Source of the DNA: Anaerolineales bacterium
GTDB lineage: Bacteria; Chloroflexota; Anaerolineae; Anaerolineales; UBA6663
DNA: 64,000 nucleotides
Direction: 5' to 3'
NCBI GenBank assembly: GCA_020850595.1
Contig: JADZEK010000138.1
Location: 62,001 to 126,000, forward strand
A model generated the notes under the pieces. That model searched no databases. It worked only from the letters and a program-made list of their open reading frames with translations, and had not been told where the DNA came from. Position numbers and translations under genes: made by a program. The number at the start of each line of letters is the position of its first letter. Positions within the stretch are counted from its first letter, which is position 1. This document shows, in pieces, positions 35,895 through 43,628 of the stretch.

Positions 35895-37136
35895 TTACTC
35901 AGCCGCGGCGGGCGTCTCGGCGCTGCCGGGGGCGAGGGGCGAGCCGTTGAGCGCCTCGGCCATGCGCTCCTGCAAACTGCCCTTGCTGGGCTTCTTCTGG
36001 CCCAGGCCGCGCAGCCGGTCGAGCAAATAGCTCAGCATGGTCTGCGTGAGCTGCTTGAGCGTCTCGGCGGTCAGGCGCTCGCCGCGCTCGAACCAGGCCA
36101 TGGCGGCGTAGCCCATGACGACGGTGGTGGACGAAGCAATGGCCGCCGCCAGCAGCCAGCCGGGGGGACCGCCGAGCTTGCTCAGCTCCTGAAACAGCGT
36201 GCGACCGAGGAAGCCCAGGCCAAAGGTCACGGTCAGCTCGCGGGCGCGCTCGAAGGTCAGCTCGTACTGGTAGATGCGGGCGATGCCCAGCACCAGCGAG
36301 GTCTGCACCGCCAGCAGCGGGAACACATCCAGGATGGGCAGCGGCGTGAGGGCGATGACGGCCGAGGTCGAGGCCGCGCCGGTAATGGCCGTCCAGGCCA
36401 GGCGGCGGCGGTACTCGGGCAGCGCCTGCCCCAGCGCCGCCACGATCTCCGGCTCGGCCTTGGCAATCGCCAGCAGCACGCGCTCCACATCGGTGCCGTC
36501 TTTGGCGGAGATCGGCACCACCTGCGCGGCGTCGAGGTCCAGGTTCTGCGCGGCGTGGGCGGCCACCCTGGCGCGGTCGCGGCGCACCAGGTCAATCTTG
36601 TTCAGCACCACCAGCATGGGCTTCTCAAGCTGGGCGAACTCCCAGTAGAGCGCGCGCTCACTCTTGCGGATGCCCTGCGCGGCGTCGAAGACCACGACCA
36701 GAAAGTCGGCCTGGGCGGCGGCGGCCAGCGCGGCGGCCTTTTCGGCCTCGCCCACCGGCCCCACCGCGTCGGCCCCTGGCGTGTCGGTGACGGTGAACAG
36801 GCCCGCATCGGCGCTCTGGTTGGTGCGCGTGGTGCCAGGGATGGGGCCGACGGCGGCCTTATCCGGCGCGCGGCGGATGAACTGGTTGTAGAGCGTGCTC
36901 TTGCCGGCGTTGGCCGGGCCGACGAGGGCGACGGTGTGCTTGTCGCCGAAAGCGATCTTGGCCTGCATGAGGGCCAGGCCGAGCAGCATCTTCCAGAGCT
37001 TCACGTCGCCGGGCAGCAGGTCGAGCGAGCGCTGCAACTCGAGCTGCATGGGCGCGGGCAGCCCGGTCCACATAGAGCGCAACTGCGCCTGGCTCCTATC
37101 CGGAAACTCATCGAGGAGGTCGTCTACGCTGGGCAT
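35895..37136 (-). CDS. Era-like GTPase with C-terminal membrane region
   Basis: 413 aa from the ATG at 37136, chosen because a TATAAT lies just upstream; an in-frame extension to 37184 runs through that promoter. GTPase motifs: GPANAGKST (G1), PGTTR (G2), DTPGAD (G3), NKID (G4) and SAKDG (G5). After the G domain come hydrophobic segments (ITGAASTSAVIALTPLPILDVFPLLAVQ, WLLAAAIASSTTVVMGYAAM), as in DUF697/YcjF-type membrane GTPases. It is the first gene of a six-gene minus-strand operon. Confidence 0.9.
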   Translation of the reverse strand: MPSVDDLLDEFPDRSQAQLRSMWTGLPAPMQLELQRSLDLLPGDVKLWKMLLGLALMQAKIAFGDKHTVALVGPANAGKSTLYNQFIRRAPDKAAVGPIPGTTRTNQSADAGLFTVTDTPGADAVGPVGEAEKAAALAAAAQADFLVVVFDAAQGIRKSERALYWEFAQLEKPMLVVLNKIDLVRRDRARVAAHAAQNLDLDAAQVVPISAKDGTDVERVLLAIAKAEPEIVAALGQALPEYRRRLAWTAITGAASTSAVIALTPLPILDVFPLLAVQTSLVLGIARIYQYELTFERARELTVTFGLGFLGRTLFQELSKLGGPPGWLLAAAIASSTTVVMGYAAMAWFERGERLTAETLKQLTQTMLSYLLDRLRGLGQKKPSKGSLQERMAEALNGSPLAPGSAETPAAAE

Positions 37137-37143
37137 TCCAGAA

Positions 37144-37149
37144 ATTATA
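37144..37149 (-). promoter_or_regulatory. -10 element for the GTPase operon, leaderless configuration
   Basis: TATAAT on the minus strand is separated from the ATG at 37136 by seven bases, so the message should begin at the start codon. No Shine-Dalgarno precedes it. Confidence 0.55.
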
Positions 37150-37230
37150 GCGCAGCGAAGGCGGCTTAAACGCAGCGCCCCCAACGCGGCAGGCCGGTGG
37201 GGGCGCGGAGAAACAGGTGGAGTGGAGGGC

Positions 37231-37641
37231 CTACTTCTTCTTCGGCGTCATCATCGCCGCGAGCTTGCCGTCGGCCCACAGGATGTCGTTGGCCGCGGCC
37301 CGGCCCACCTTGGTGAGGAAGGCGGTGAACTCGGGGCCGGAGGGCGCGCCCAGGCCCTTGACCCGCGTCTGATACAAGGCGGCCGCCGCTTTCAGCGCCT
37401 TGGCGTTCGTCTTGAAGCTGTTGAGCTGGCCCTTGACGATCAGGGCCGAGCCGCCGGCCTTGAAGGCGCTGATCTGCTTGTGCAGGGTGTAGCGGGTGTC
37501 GAGCATCGGGCCGAGCTTCTTGTCGAAGACGATCTTGCGCGTCTTGATGATCTCGGCGTACTTGCCTTTCAGCGTCTTCCAGTCCGGGTGTATCTGCTTC
37601 ATCTTGTCAGGGATCAGGTACTGCAAATCAATCACGGGCAT
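37231..37641 (-). CDS. Hypothetical protein, Lys-rich, 136 aa
   Basis: The ATG at 37641 is chosen for its strong AAGGAGG six bases upstream (product starts MPVIDLQYLIPDKMKQIHPDW). The sequence is basic (many Lys), mostly helical in appearance, without cysteines, signal peptide or membrane segment, and ends in MMTPKKK. Not recognised. It lies between the S9 peptidase gene (86 nt upstream) and the GTPase operon (94 nt downstream), so it may be the last gene after the peptidase or a single gene. The strong ribosome-binding site suggests high expression. Confidence 0.75.
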   Translation of the reverse strand: MPVIDLQYLIPDKMKQIHPDWKTLKGKYAEIIKTRKIVFDKKLGPMLDTRYTLHKQISAFKAGGSALIVKGQLNSFKTNAKALKAAAALYQTRVKGLGAPSGPEFTAFLTKVGRAAANDILWADGKLAAMMTPKKK

Positions 37642-37727
37642 TGTCAGCCTCCTTTGGCCGCCAGGGCCACAGCCGCCCAATCGAATATCAGCAGCGAGTA
37701 TCGCCGCGGCCCACCGCGCCGCTACGG

Positions 37728-39590
37728 CTATTGCCGGGCCAGGACGTATTTGTCGAGGAAGCGCTCCATGCGCTCGATCTGGTCGCGGCGGTTGGCCTCG
37801 CGGTGCACGCCGTGGCCCTCGCCTTCATACACCACCAGTTCGGCCACCCCGCCCTGCCGCCGCACGGCCTCGGCGAAGTCAATGGATTGCTGCACCGGCA
37901 CGGCCCGGTCGTCGCGGCCGTGGAAGAGCAGTACCGGGGCGCGCACGCTCTTGACGTGCGTCAGCGGCGAGCGCGCCTTCCACAGCGGCCCGGCCTCCGG
38001 CAGGCGGCCGAGCAGCGTGTCGTTGTAGTTGATCTCGAAGCGGTGCGAGCCGATGAGCAGATCGTAGTGCTGGCTGATGCCGGCGGTGGAGACGCCCGCC
38101 GCCCAGAAGTCGGGGTCTTGCGTGAGCGCCATGAGGGTGGTGTAGCCGCCCGCGCTGGCGCCGGTGATGACCAGGCGCGCGGGGTCGGCCAGCCCCAGCC
38201 ACACTAAATGCTCGGCGGCGGCGCGCGCGTCCTGCACATCCACCACGCCCCACTGGCCGTCGAGCAGGTGCTGAAAATCGCGCCCGGAACCGGTGCCGCC
38301 GCGGTGGTTGACCAGGAGATAGTGCCAGCCGCGCGTGGCGAAGTACTGCGCCGGGGCGTCCCAGGTGAGGGTGCGCTCGGAGGTCGGCCCGCCGTGCACA
38401 AGCACCAACGTGGGGCGCGGGGCGTCGCCGCCCGCCGGCACGCGCGCCCGGTAGAAGATGCCGGAAGCCGTGCGGCCGTCCACCGTGGGAAACTGGATCA
38501 CCTCCGGCGTGACGAGCGCAGCCGGGTCGCACACGCCGACGGCGCTGGTGGCGCGGGCGACGGCCGGGCCGTTGGGCAAGTCCACCGTGATGACGGCCTC
38601 CGGCTGCGTGGGCGAGCCTACCAGCAGCGCCGCGCGATTGTCGCTCAGCGCCAACTCGCTCAGCCACGGCCAGCCGGTCACCACCTCGCTGACGGCCAGC
38701 GTGGGCCAGGCGAAGCGCAGCAAGTGAGCACGCCCAGTCGTATGGCGCAGCGCATACAGCGCGCGCCCGCCCTCGGCCCAGCCCCCCCGCAGTTGGCCGG
38801 GCACCCAATCCGGTCCGCCCGCCTCGCCGGGGCCGAGGTCCAGGCGCTGCGCGGCAGTCTGCAAGTCGGGCGCGTCGAGCGGCGTGACGTAGAGCGAGCG
38901 CCAGCCGCTCTCGTCGCTGGCGTAGAACAGGTGGCGGCCATCGGGGCTGAACTGCGGCGCGCTGAAGGCATAGCCGGGCCGGCCCAGCGTCAATAGCGAG
39001 AGCGGCAGCGGGTCGGCGGCCAAACCCCAGGTCGTCACTGGCTGGGCGAAATACGCCACGACCACGCGGCTCTCGTCCCAGGGCATGGCGTGCTCGTCCC
39101 ACTCCATCCAGGCCAGGCAGCGGCCGTCGGGCGAGAGGGTGGGATTGAAGGCGTACCAGGGATTTTCGGAGAGCCTGACCGGCAGCGACGCGCCGAACGC
39201 ATCCACCACCAGCACGTTGCAGCGGTCATCCTGCTCGGCCAGGTAGACGACGAAGCGGCCGTCGGGCGAAAAGGCGGGCGCGGCCACTCCGCCGTGCGGC
39301 GGTGTGATGGGCCGCTGATCACCGGTGTTCAAGTCCACGCGGTGCAGCCGCCCGTCCTTGCCGGCGTAAACCAACAAGTTCTCGCGCACGGCATACAGCC
39401 CACCGCCGTAGCCCACGCCGCCGGAGGGGGCCGGCTCGGTCGTCACGGCCTGCGCCAACCCGGTCGTCAGCGATTGACGGTAGATGGCCGTGCGCCCATC
39501 CGCCCGGCGCGCATAGAAGAGCGCCTCTGCCAACAGGCGCGGCTCCGACAGCGTGTGGGCGAGATAGAGGCGGTTGAGCGGCAAAGCCAT
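37728..39590 (-). CDS. S9-family serine peptidase (acylaminoacyl/oligopeptidase type)
   Basis: 620 aa. The N-terminal ~340 residues form a TolB/WD40-like beta-propeller (repeated FSPDGR, LSPDGR). The C-terminal alpha/beta hydrolase has the nucleophile elbow TGASAGGY (S479), LLFHGRDDRAVPVQQ (Asp) and YEGEGHGVHR (His). No signal peptide, so it is probably cytosolic, degrading short peptides. It begins 7 nt after the phosphoesterase stop and is likely co-transcribed with it. Confidence 0.95.
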   Translation of the reverse strand: MALPLNRLYLAHTLSEPRLLAEALFYARRADGRTAIYRQSLTTGLAQAVTTEPAPSGGVGYGGGLYAVRENLLVYAGKDGRLHRVDLNTGDQRPITPPHGGVAAPAFSPDGRFVVYLAEQDDRCNVLVVDAFGASLPVRLSENPWYAFNPTLSPDGRCLAWMEWDEHAMPWDESRVVVAYFAQPVTTWGLAADPLPLSLLTLGRPGYAFSAPQFSPDGRHLFYASDESGWRSLYVTPLDAPDLQTAAQRLDLGPGEAGGPDWVPGQLRGGWAEGGRALYALRHTTGRAHLLRFAWPTLAVSEVVTGWPWLSELALSDNRAALLVGSPTQPEAVITVDLPNGPAVARATSAVGVCDPAALVTPEVIQFPTVDGRTASGIFYRARVPAGGDAPRPTLVLVHGGPTSERTLTWDAPAQYFATRGWHYLLVNHRGGTGSGRDFQHLLDGQWGVVDVQDARAAAEHLVWLGLADPARLVITGASAGGYTTLMALTQDPDFWAAGVSTAGISQHYDLLIGSHRFEINYNDTLLGRLPEAGPLWKARSPLTHVKSVRAPVLLFHGRDDRAVPVQQSIDFAEAVRRQGGVAELVVYEGEGHGVHREANRRDQIERMERFLDKYVLARQ

Positions 39591-39597
39591 GTTGTGG

Positions 39598-40467
39598 TTA
39601 GGCCTGGTGGTCGCTCACGATGGTCTCGTCCGCGGCGTGCGTGAGCAAACCCAACGCGGCGGCGCGGTCGGCGGCGGCAACCTCCGCGCTGCCCTCGAGG
39701 GCGGCGAGCAGGTCTTTGCGCCGCATGGGCTGGTTCTCTGTCAGGCAGCGGCGGTAAAGCGGAACCAGGGCCTGGACGACGCCGCGCGGCTGTTCGAACT
39801 TGAGGCTGCGCAGACGGTCAATGTCGGCCAGCAGGCTCGGCTCCACGATGGACGACTGGAACTGTTGCAGGGTGAAGCCGAACTCCAGGCGCGGGTTGAA
39901 TTTCGCCAGGTCGGCGGAGCGGCCGGTGGCGAGGTCGTAGTGGTCGAGCTTGGCGTTCTGGCCCCGGAAGTCCAGCCGGCCGACGAGCAACCGCTTGGGC
40001 CGGGTGAAGTACGACGGGGCGGCCAGCGCGCCCGGGTTGAAGAGCGTGACGCCCTGGTGCTCCACCAGCAGCGGGATGTGGGTGTGGCCGTAGATGACGT
40101 AGCGCGCGCCCGCGCCTTGGGCCAACTCGGCCAGCCGATCAAACTTCGGCCCCCAGCTTTGCTCGCGGCGTGAGGCGCGCTCTTCGGCCGCGTCGGTGAA
40201 GTGGCTATGGGTAACCAGCAGGCGGCGGCCGTCCACCGTGACGACGGCCGTCAACGGCAATTGTTGCTTGACCGCTTCCGGCTCGTCATTACCGCTGACG
40301 GCGATCACGGGAGCGATGGCGCTGAGGGCGTCGAGCAGGCTCAGGTCGCCCACGTCGCCGGCGTGAAGGATCAGTGACACGCCCGTCCACACCTGGGCGA
40401 GCTTGTCCGGCAGGGCAAAGAGGCGGTCTTGGTAGTGCGTATCTGAGATGAGGCCGATGGAGGTCAT
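39598..40467 (-). CDS. Metallophosphoesterase (YfcE/MJ0936-like) with C-terminal extension
   Basis: 289 aa from the ATG at 40467. Calcineurin-like motifs: LISDTH, LHAGDVGD, SGNDE, THSH and IYGHTH, giving a dinuclear metal site. The core ends near residue 170; the remaining ~120 residues are an extra domain with no motif I recognise. Likely hydrolyses phosphodiesters; the substrate is unknown. An in-frame extension upstream to 40581 lacks family sequence and crosses a TACTAT -10, so it was not used. Confidence 0.92.
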   Translation of the reverse strand: MTSIGLISDTHYQDRLFALPDKLAQVWTGVSLILHAGDVGDLSLLDALSAIAPVIAVSGNDEPEAVKQQLPLTAVVTVDGRRLLVTHSHFTDAAEERASRREQSWGPKFDRLAELAQGAGARYVIYGHTHIPLLVEHQGVTLFNPGALAAPSYFTRPKRLLVGRLDFRGQNAKLDHYDLATGRSADLAKFNPRLEFGFTLQQFQSSIVEPSLLADIDRLRSLKFEQPRGVVQALVPLYRRCLTENQPMRRKDLLAALEGSAEVAAADRAAALGLLTHAADETIVSDHQA

Positions 40468-40477
40468 AGGTGGCTGA

Positions 40478-40483
40478 ATAGTA
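40478..40483 (-). promoter_or_regulatory. -10 element for the phosphoesterase/peptidase operon
   Basis: TACTAT on the minus strand, 10 nt before the ATG, predicting a leader of only a few bases. Confidence 0.4.
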
Positions 40484-40693
40484 GCGCAAAGTAGATTGTG
40501 GGTAAAGTCGGCCCAACCGGGGCGATTGCGGTCAGTGAGCGCGGCGCGACCGGGGCGGGCGGCGCTGGACATTCGCGCCAAACCGCCAGCAAGGCGCAGC
40601 CATCTGACACTAGACGAGCTGCAGCGAGTGAATTATGCTGGCGGCGGTGGCGGGGCGTCGAGACAAGGGAGACAACCAATTTGAGGCAGACAT

Positions 40694-42130
40694 ATGCCCA
40701 GTGACACGCAGCGCGTGTTTCTCACGGGCGCGTCGGGCGGCATGGGCCGCGCCGGGCTGGAGGCTTTGCTGGCCGGGCCGGAACGCCGCGAGGTGGTGGC
40801 GCTGGTGCCGCCCACCGAGAACGACCAGCGCATCATGGCGCCCTACCTGCGGCGCGGCGTGCGGGTCATTTGGGGCGACCTGACCCACTACGCCGACGTG
40901 CTGGCCGGGGTGAGCGGCGCGGACTATGTCCTGCACGTGGGCGGGTTGGTATCGCCCCTGGCCGACGCCCAGCCCAAACGCACGTTGGAGGTCAACGTGG
41001 GCGCGGCGCGCAATATCGTGCGCGCCATTCAGGCCCAGCCCGAGCCGGAGCGCGTGCGCCTGGTCTACATCGGCACCATCGCGCAGACCGGCCATCGCCC
41101 CGCCCCCATTCATTGGGGCCGCGTCGGCGACCCGATCAAGCTCAGCACCTTCGACACTTACGCGCTGAGCAAGACCATCGCCGAGCGCCTCATCGTGGAC
41201 TCTGGGCTGCGGCACTGGGTATCGCTCCGCCAGACGGGCATCGCGCGCATGGCGGCCAGCACGCGGCTAGACCCAATCCTCTTTCACACGCCGCTGGCCG
41301 ATGTGCTGGAATGGGTGACGCCGCGGGACTCGGGCCGCCTGTTGGCGAACGTATGCGCGCCGACGGTGCCGCCCGATTTCTGGGGCCGCATCTACAACAT
41401 CGGCGGCGGCCAACCCAACCGGCTGACGAACGTGGAACTGTTTGAGCGCACGCTGCGCGCCACCGGCCTGCGCCACCCGCGGCGCGCGCTCGACCCGCGT
41501 TGGTTCGCGCTGCGGAACTTCCACGGGCATTGGTTCTCCGATTCGGATCGCCTCGAGGCGCTCGTGCCCTTCCGCACGCAGACCCTCGACGAGTATCTCG
41601 CCGAGCAAGCACCGCTGGTTCCCTGGTATATCCGCCTGGGCAGCGCGTTTCCACAGTTGGTGCGGCGGCGGTTAGAGCGCGTGGCCCGCGGGCCAGGGGG
41701 CACCTTGCACTGGCTGGCCCACGGCGACGAGGCGCGCATCGCCGCTTACTTTGGGTCGCGGGAGGCGTGGGGGGCCATCCGCGGGTGGGAGGCTTGGGAA
41801 GCGGTCCGCCCGACGAGCACCCCAAGCCAACTCGATCATGGCTACGATGAGCAATTGCCGCGCGAGGCAATCAGCCTCACTGACGTACAGGCGGCGGCGC
41901 GCTTTCGCGGGGGCCAATGCTTATCCACCGATATGCCACGCGGGGACTGGCGCGCCCTGCTGCGCTGGCAGTGTCACGCCGGCCACGAATTTACGGCCAG
42001 CCTGAACCTGATCCTCATGGGGGGACACTGGTGTCCGACGTGCCTGGCTGACCCGGCGAGCTACCCGCAACTGGCGCAGCACAGCGCCTTCTTCCGGCAG
42101 GTCTGGCGGCCCGCGCCCGATCGCCCCTAA
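40694..42130 (+). CDS. SDR-type NAD(P)-dependent epimerase/reductase with C-terminal zinc ribbon
   Basis: 478 aa. Extended SDR: the Rossmann glycine motif TGASGGMG (11-18), a WGDLTHYADV acidic region, NVGAARNIVRAI and the catalytic pair Y156/K160 in TYALSK. After about residue 330 the SDR ends and a C-terminal part contains a probable zinc knuckle, C427-x3-H431 ... C447-x2-C450 (CHAGH and WCPTC). That appendage is unusual for an SDR and suggests binding to a macromolecule. Transcribed alone, divergent from the phosphoesterase gene. Confidence 0.88.
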   Translation: MPSDTQRVFLTGASGGMGRAGLEALLAGPERREVVALVPPTENDQRIMAPYLRRGVRVIWGDLTHYADVLAGVSGADYVLHVGGLVSPLADAQPKRTLEVNVGAARNIVRAIQAQPEPERVRLVYIGTIAQTGHRPAPIHWGRVGDPIKLSTFDTYALSKTIAERLIVDSGLRHWVSLRQTGIARMAASTRLDPILFHTPLADVLEWVTPRDSGRLLANVCAPTVPPDFWGRIYNIGGGQPNRLTNVELFERTLRATGLRHPRRALDPRWFALRNFHGHWFSDSDRLEALVPFRTQTLDEYLAEQAPLVPWYIRLGSAFPQLVRRRLERVARGPGGTLHWLAHGDEARIAAYFGSREAWGAIRGWEAWEAVRPTSTPSQLDHGYDEQLPREAISLTDVQAAARFRGGQCLSTDMPRGDWRALLRWQCHAGHEFTASLNLILMGGHWCPTCLADPASYPQLAQHSAFFRQVWRPAPDRP

Positions 42131-42140
42131 GCCCCCCGCC

Positions 42141-43625
42141 CTACCGCCGCCGCACCACCGCCAGCACGCTGCGCACCTCGCGCACCTGCGCCGCGCGCGT
42201 GACGAGCATGAGCGCGACATAGGCCAGTGCGAGGCCCACCCACGCCGCCAGGCCCAGCAGGATGTTGGGCTGCCGCCAGAAGTAGAGGGGCACAAAAACT
42301 AGCACGCCCAGCGTGGCCGCCGCCCAGCCCGCGCCGCCGGTGCGCACCGCCGCCAGCGCGCCGCGGCCAAAGCCCGCGGCGTAGCCCAGCAGCGCCAGCG
42401 CGAAGGCCAGCGCAATCCCGGCTGATTGCCCGCCGCGCAGCGCCAGCGCGGCCACGGCGAACACGGCCAGGCCGGTCAGCGCCGCCCACAGCTTGCGGGC
42501 CGGGCGCTTCTCCACCGTGCTGAGGATCACACCCGCCCAGGCGATGGGCAGCGGCAGCAGGCCAAAGGCCATCATGCGCAGCGTGTTCGCAGCGGGCGCG
42601 AAGCCCGCGCCAAACAGCACCGGCGACAGCGGCGTGGCCACCGCCCACATGCCGCCCAGGCCGAGCACGAGCAGCATCGCGCCGTAGCGCACCACGCGCC
42701 CCAGCCACACACGCGCCTCATCCGGCTTGTGCTCTAGTTGCAGCGCCGTGAGGATGGGCACGAAGGCGTAGGCCACCTGCCCCAGCAGCGTGTAAAGCAG
42801 CAGCAGCGCACTGAGGGAGAGGTCGAAGTAGCCGGTCTCGGGGTGCGAGCCGGTGAGGCGCTCCACCGTGATCGGGCTGATGCGGAACATGAGCACCAAC
42901 GCGAAGTTGGAGAGCGAAAACTTAAAGCCATAGCGCAGCAGCGGGCCGGTGGTGTGCGCCGCGGGCAGACCGGCGGCCGGCCCGGCGGCGGGGCCGATGA
43001 ACCAGCGCCGCGTCCACCACGCGCCGAGGGCCAGGAAGATCAGCTCGTGCAGCGCCATGGCCGTCAGCGCCAGCGTGAGCGACGGTGCGCGCACCAGGGT
43101 CAGCACCAGCACCGTCACCACGATCTGCCGCCAGGTGGTCTCTACCGACCACTTGAGCGTCTCGCCCAGCCCCAGCAGCAGCGGGAACGGCCCCATGGCC
43201 CAGATGCGGGCCAGCACCGCCAAGCCGATGAGGGCCGCCTGCGTGAAGGTCAGCCACGGCGCGGCGAGGCGGGCCACGCCGACGGCCACCAGCCCCAGCG
43301 CCAGTCCGACGAGCGCGCGCGCCCGGAACAGCCCGCCCACCAGCGCGCGCACGCCGGCGTCGCCCTGGGCGCGGCGCACCTCCGGCAAGAAGCGGCTGAA
43401 GATCTCCTGGCTGCCCAGTTCGCCGAGCATTTGCAGAATGGCCGTCAGCGCGAAGCTGAAGGCGAGTTGGCCGTAGACCTCGGTGCCCAGGGCGCGCGGC
43501 ACGAGCGCCACGAAGATCAGGCTGCCCACCACCTGCGCCACCTGATTGAAGGCGATGGCCGACAGGCTGCGCGCGGCGGCGCGCGTGGCGGCGTGGTCGG
43601 CCCCGGAGGAGGAGGTCTCAGGCAC
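42141..43625 (-). CDS. MOP-family polysaccharide/lipid flippase (Wzx-like)
   Basis: 494 aa with about 12-14 hydrophobic helices, beginning SAIAFNQVAQVVGSLIFVALVPRALGTEVYGQLAFSF, the usual start of Wzx/RfbX-type oligosaccharide-lipid flippases. No soluble domain. It follows the anchored zincin gene by 3 nt on the same strand and converges with the SDR gene. Likely moves an undecaprenyl-linked glycan across the membrane. Confidence 0.9.
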   Translation of the reverse strand: MPETSSSGADHAATRAAARSLSAIAFNQVAQVVGSLIFVALVPRALGTEVYGQLAFSFALTAILQMLGELGSQEIFSRFLPEVRRAQGDAGVRALVGGLFRARALVGLALGLVAVGVARLAAPWLTFTQAALIGLAVLARIWAMGPFPLLLGLGETLKWSVETTWRQIVVTVLVLTLVRAPSLTLALTAMALHELIFLALGAWWTRRWFIGPAAGPAAGLPAAHTTGPLLRYGFKFSLSNFALVLMFRISPITVERLTGSHPETGYFDLSLSALLLLYTLLGQVAYAFVPILTALQLEHKPDEARVWLGRVVRYGAMLLVLGLGGMWAVATPLSPVLFGAGFAPAANTLRMMAFGLLPLPIAWAGVILSTVEKRPARKLWAALTGLAVFAVAALALRGGQSAGIALAFALALLGYAAGFGRGALAAVRTGGAGWAAATLGVLVFVPLYFWRQPNILLGLAAWVGLALAYVALMLVTRAAQVREVRSVLAVVRRR

Positions 43626-43628
43626 CAG

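Noticed and set aside
36895..38028. 377-codon plus-strand frame over the GTPase, Lys-rich and peptidase genes
   Set aside because: Antisense to three supported genes, and spans their control regions.
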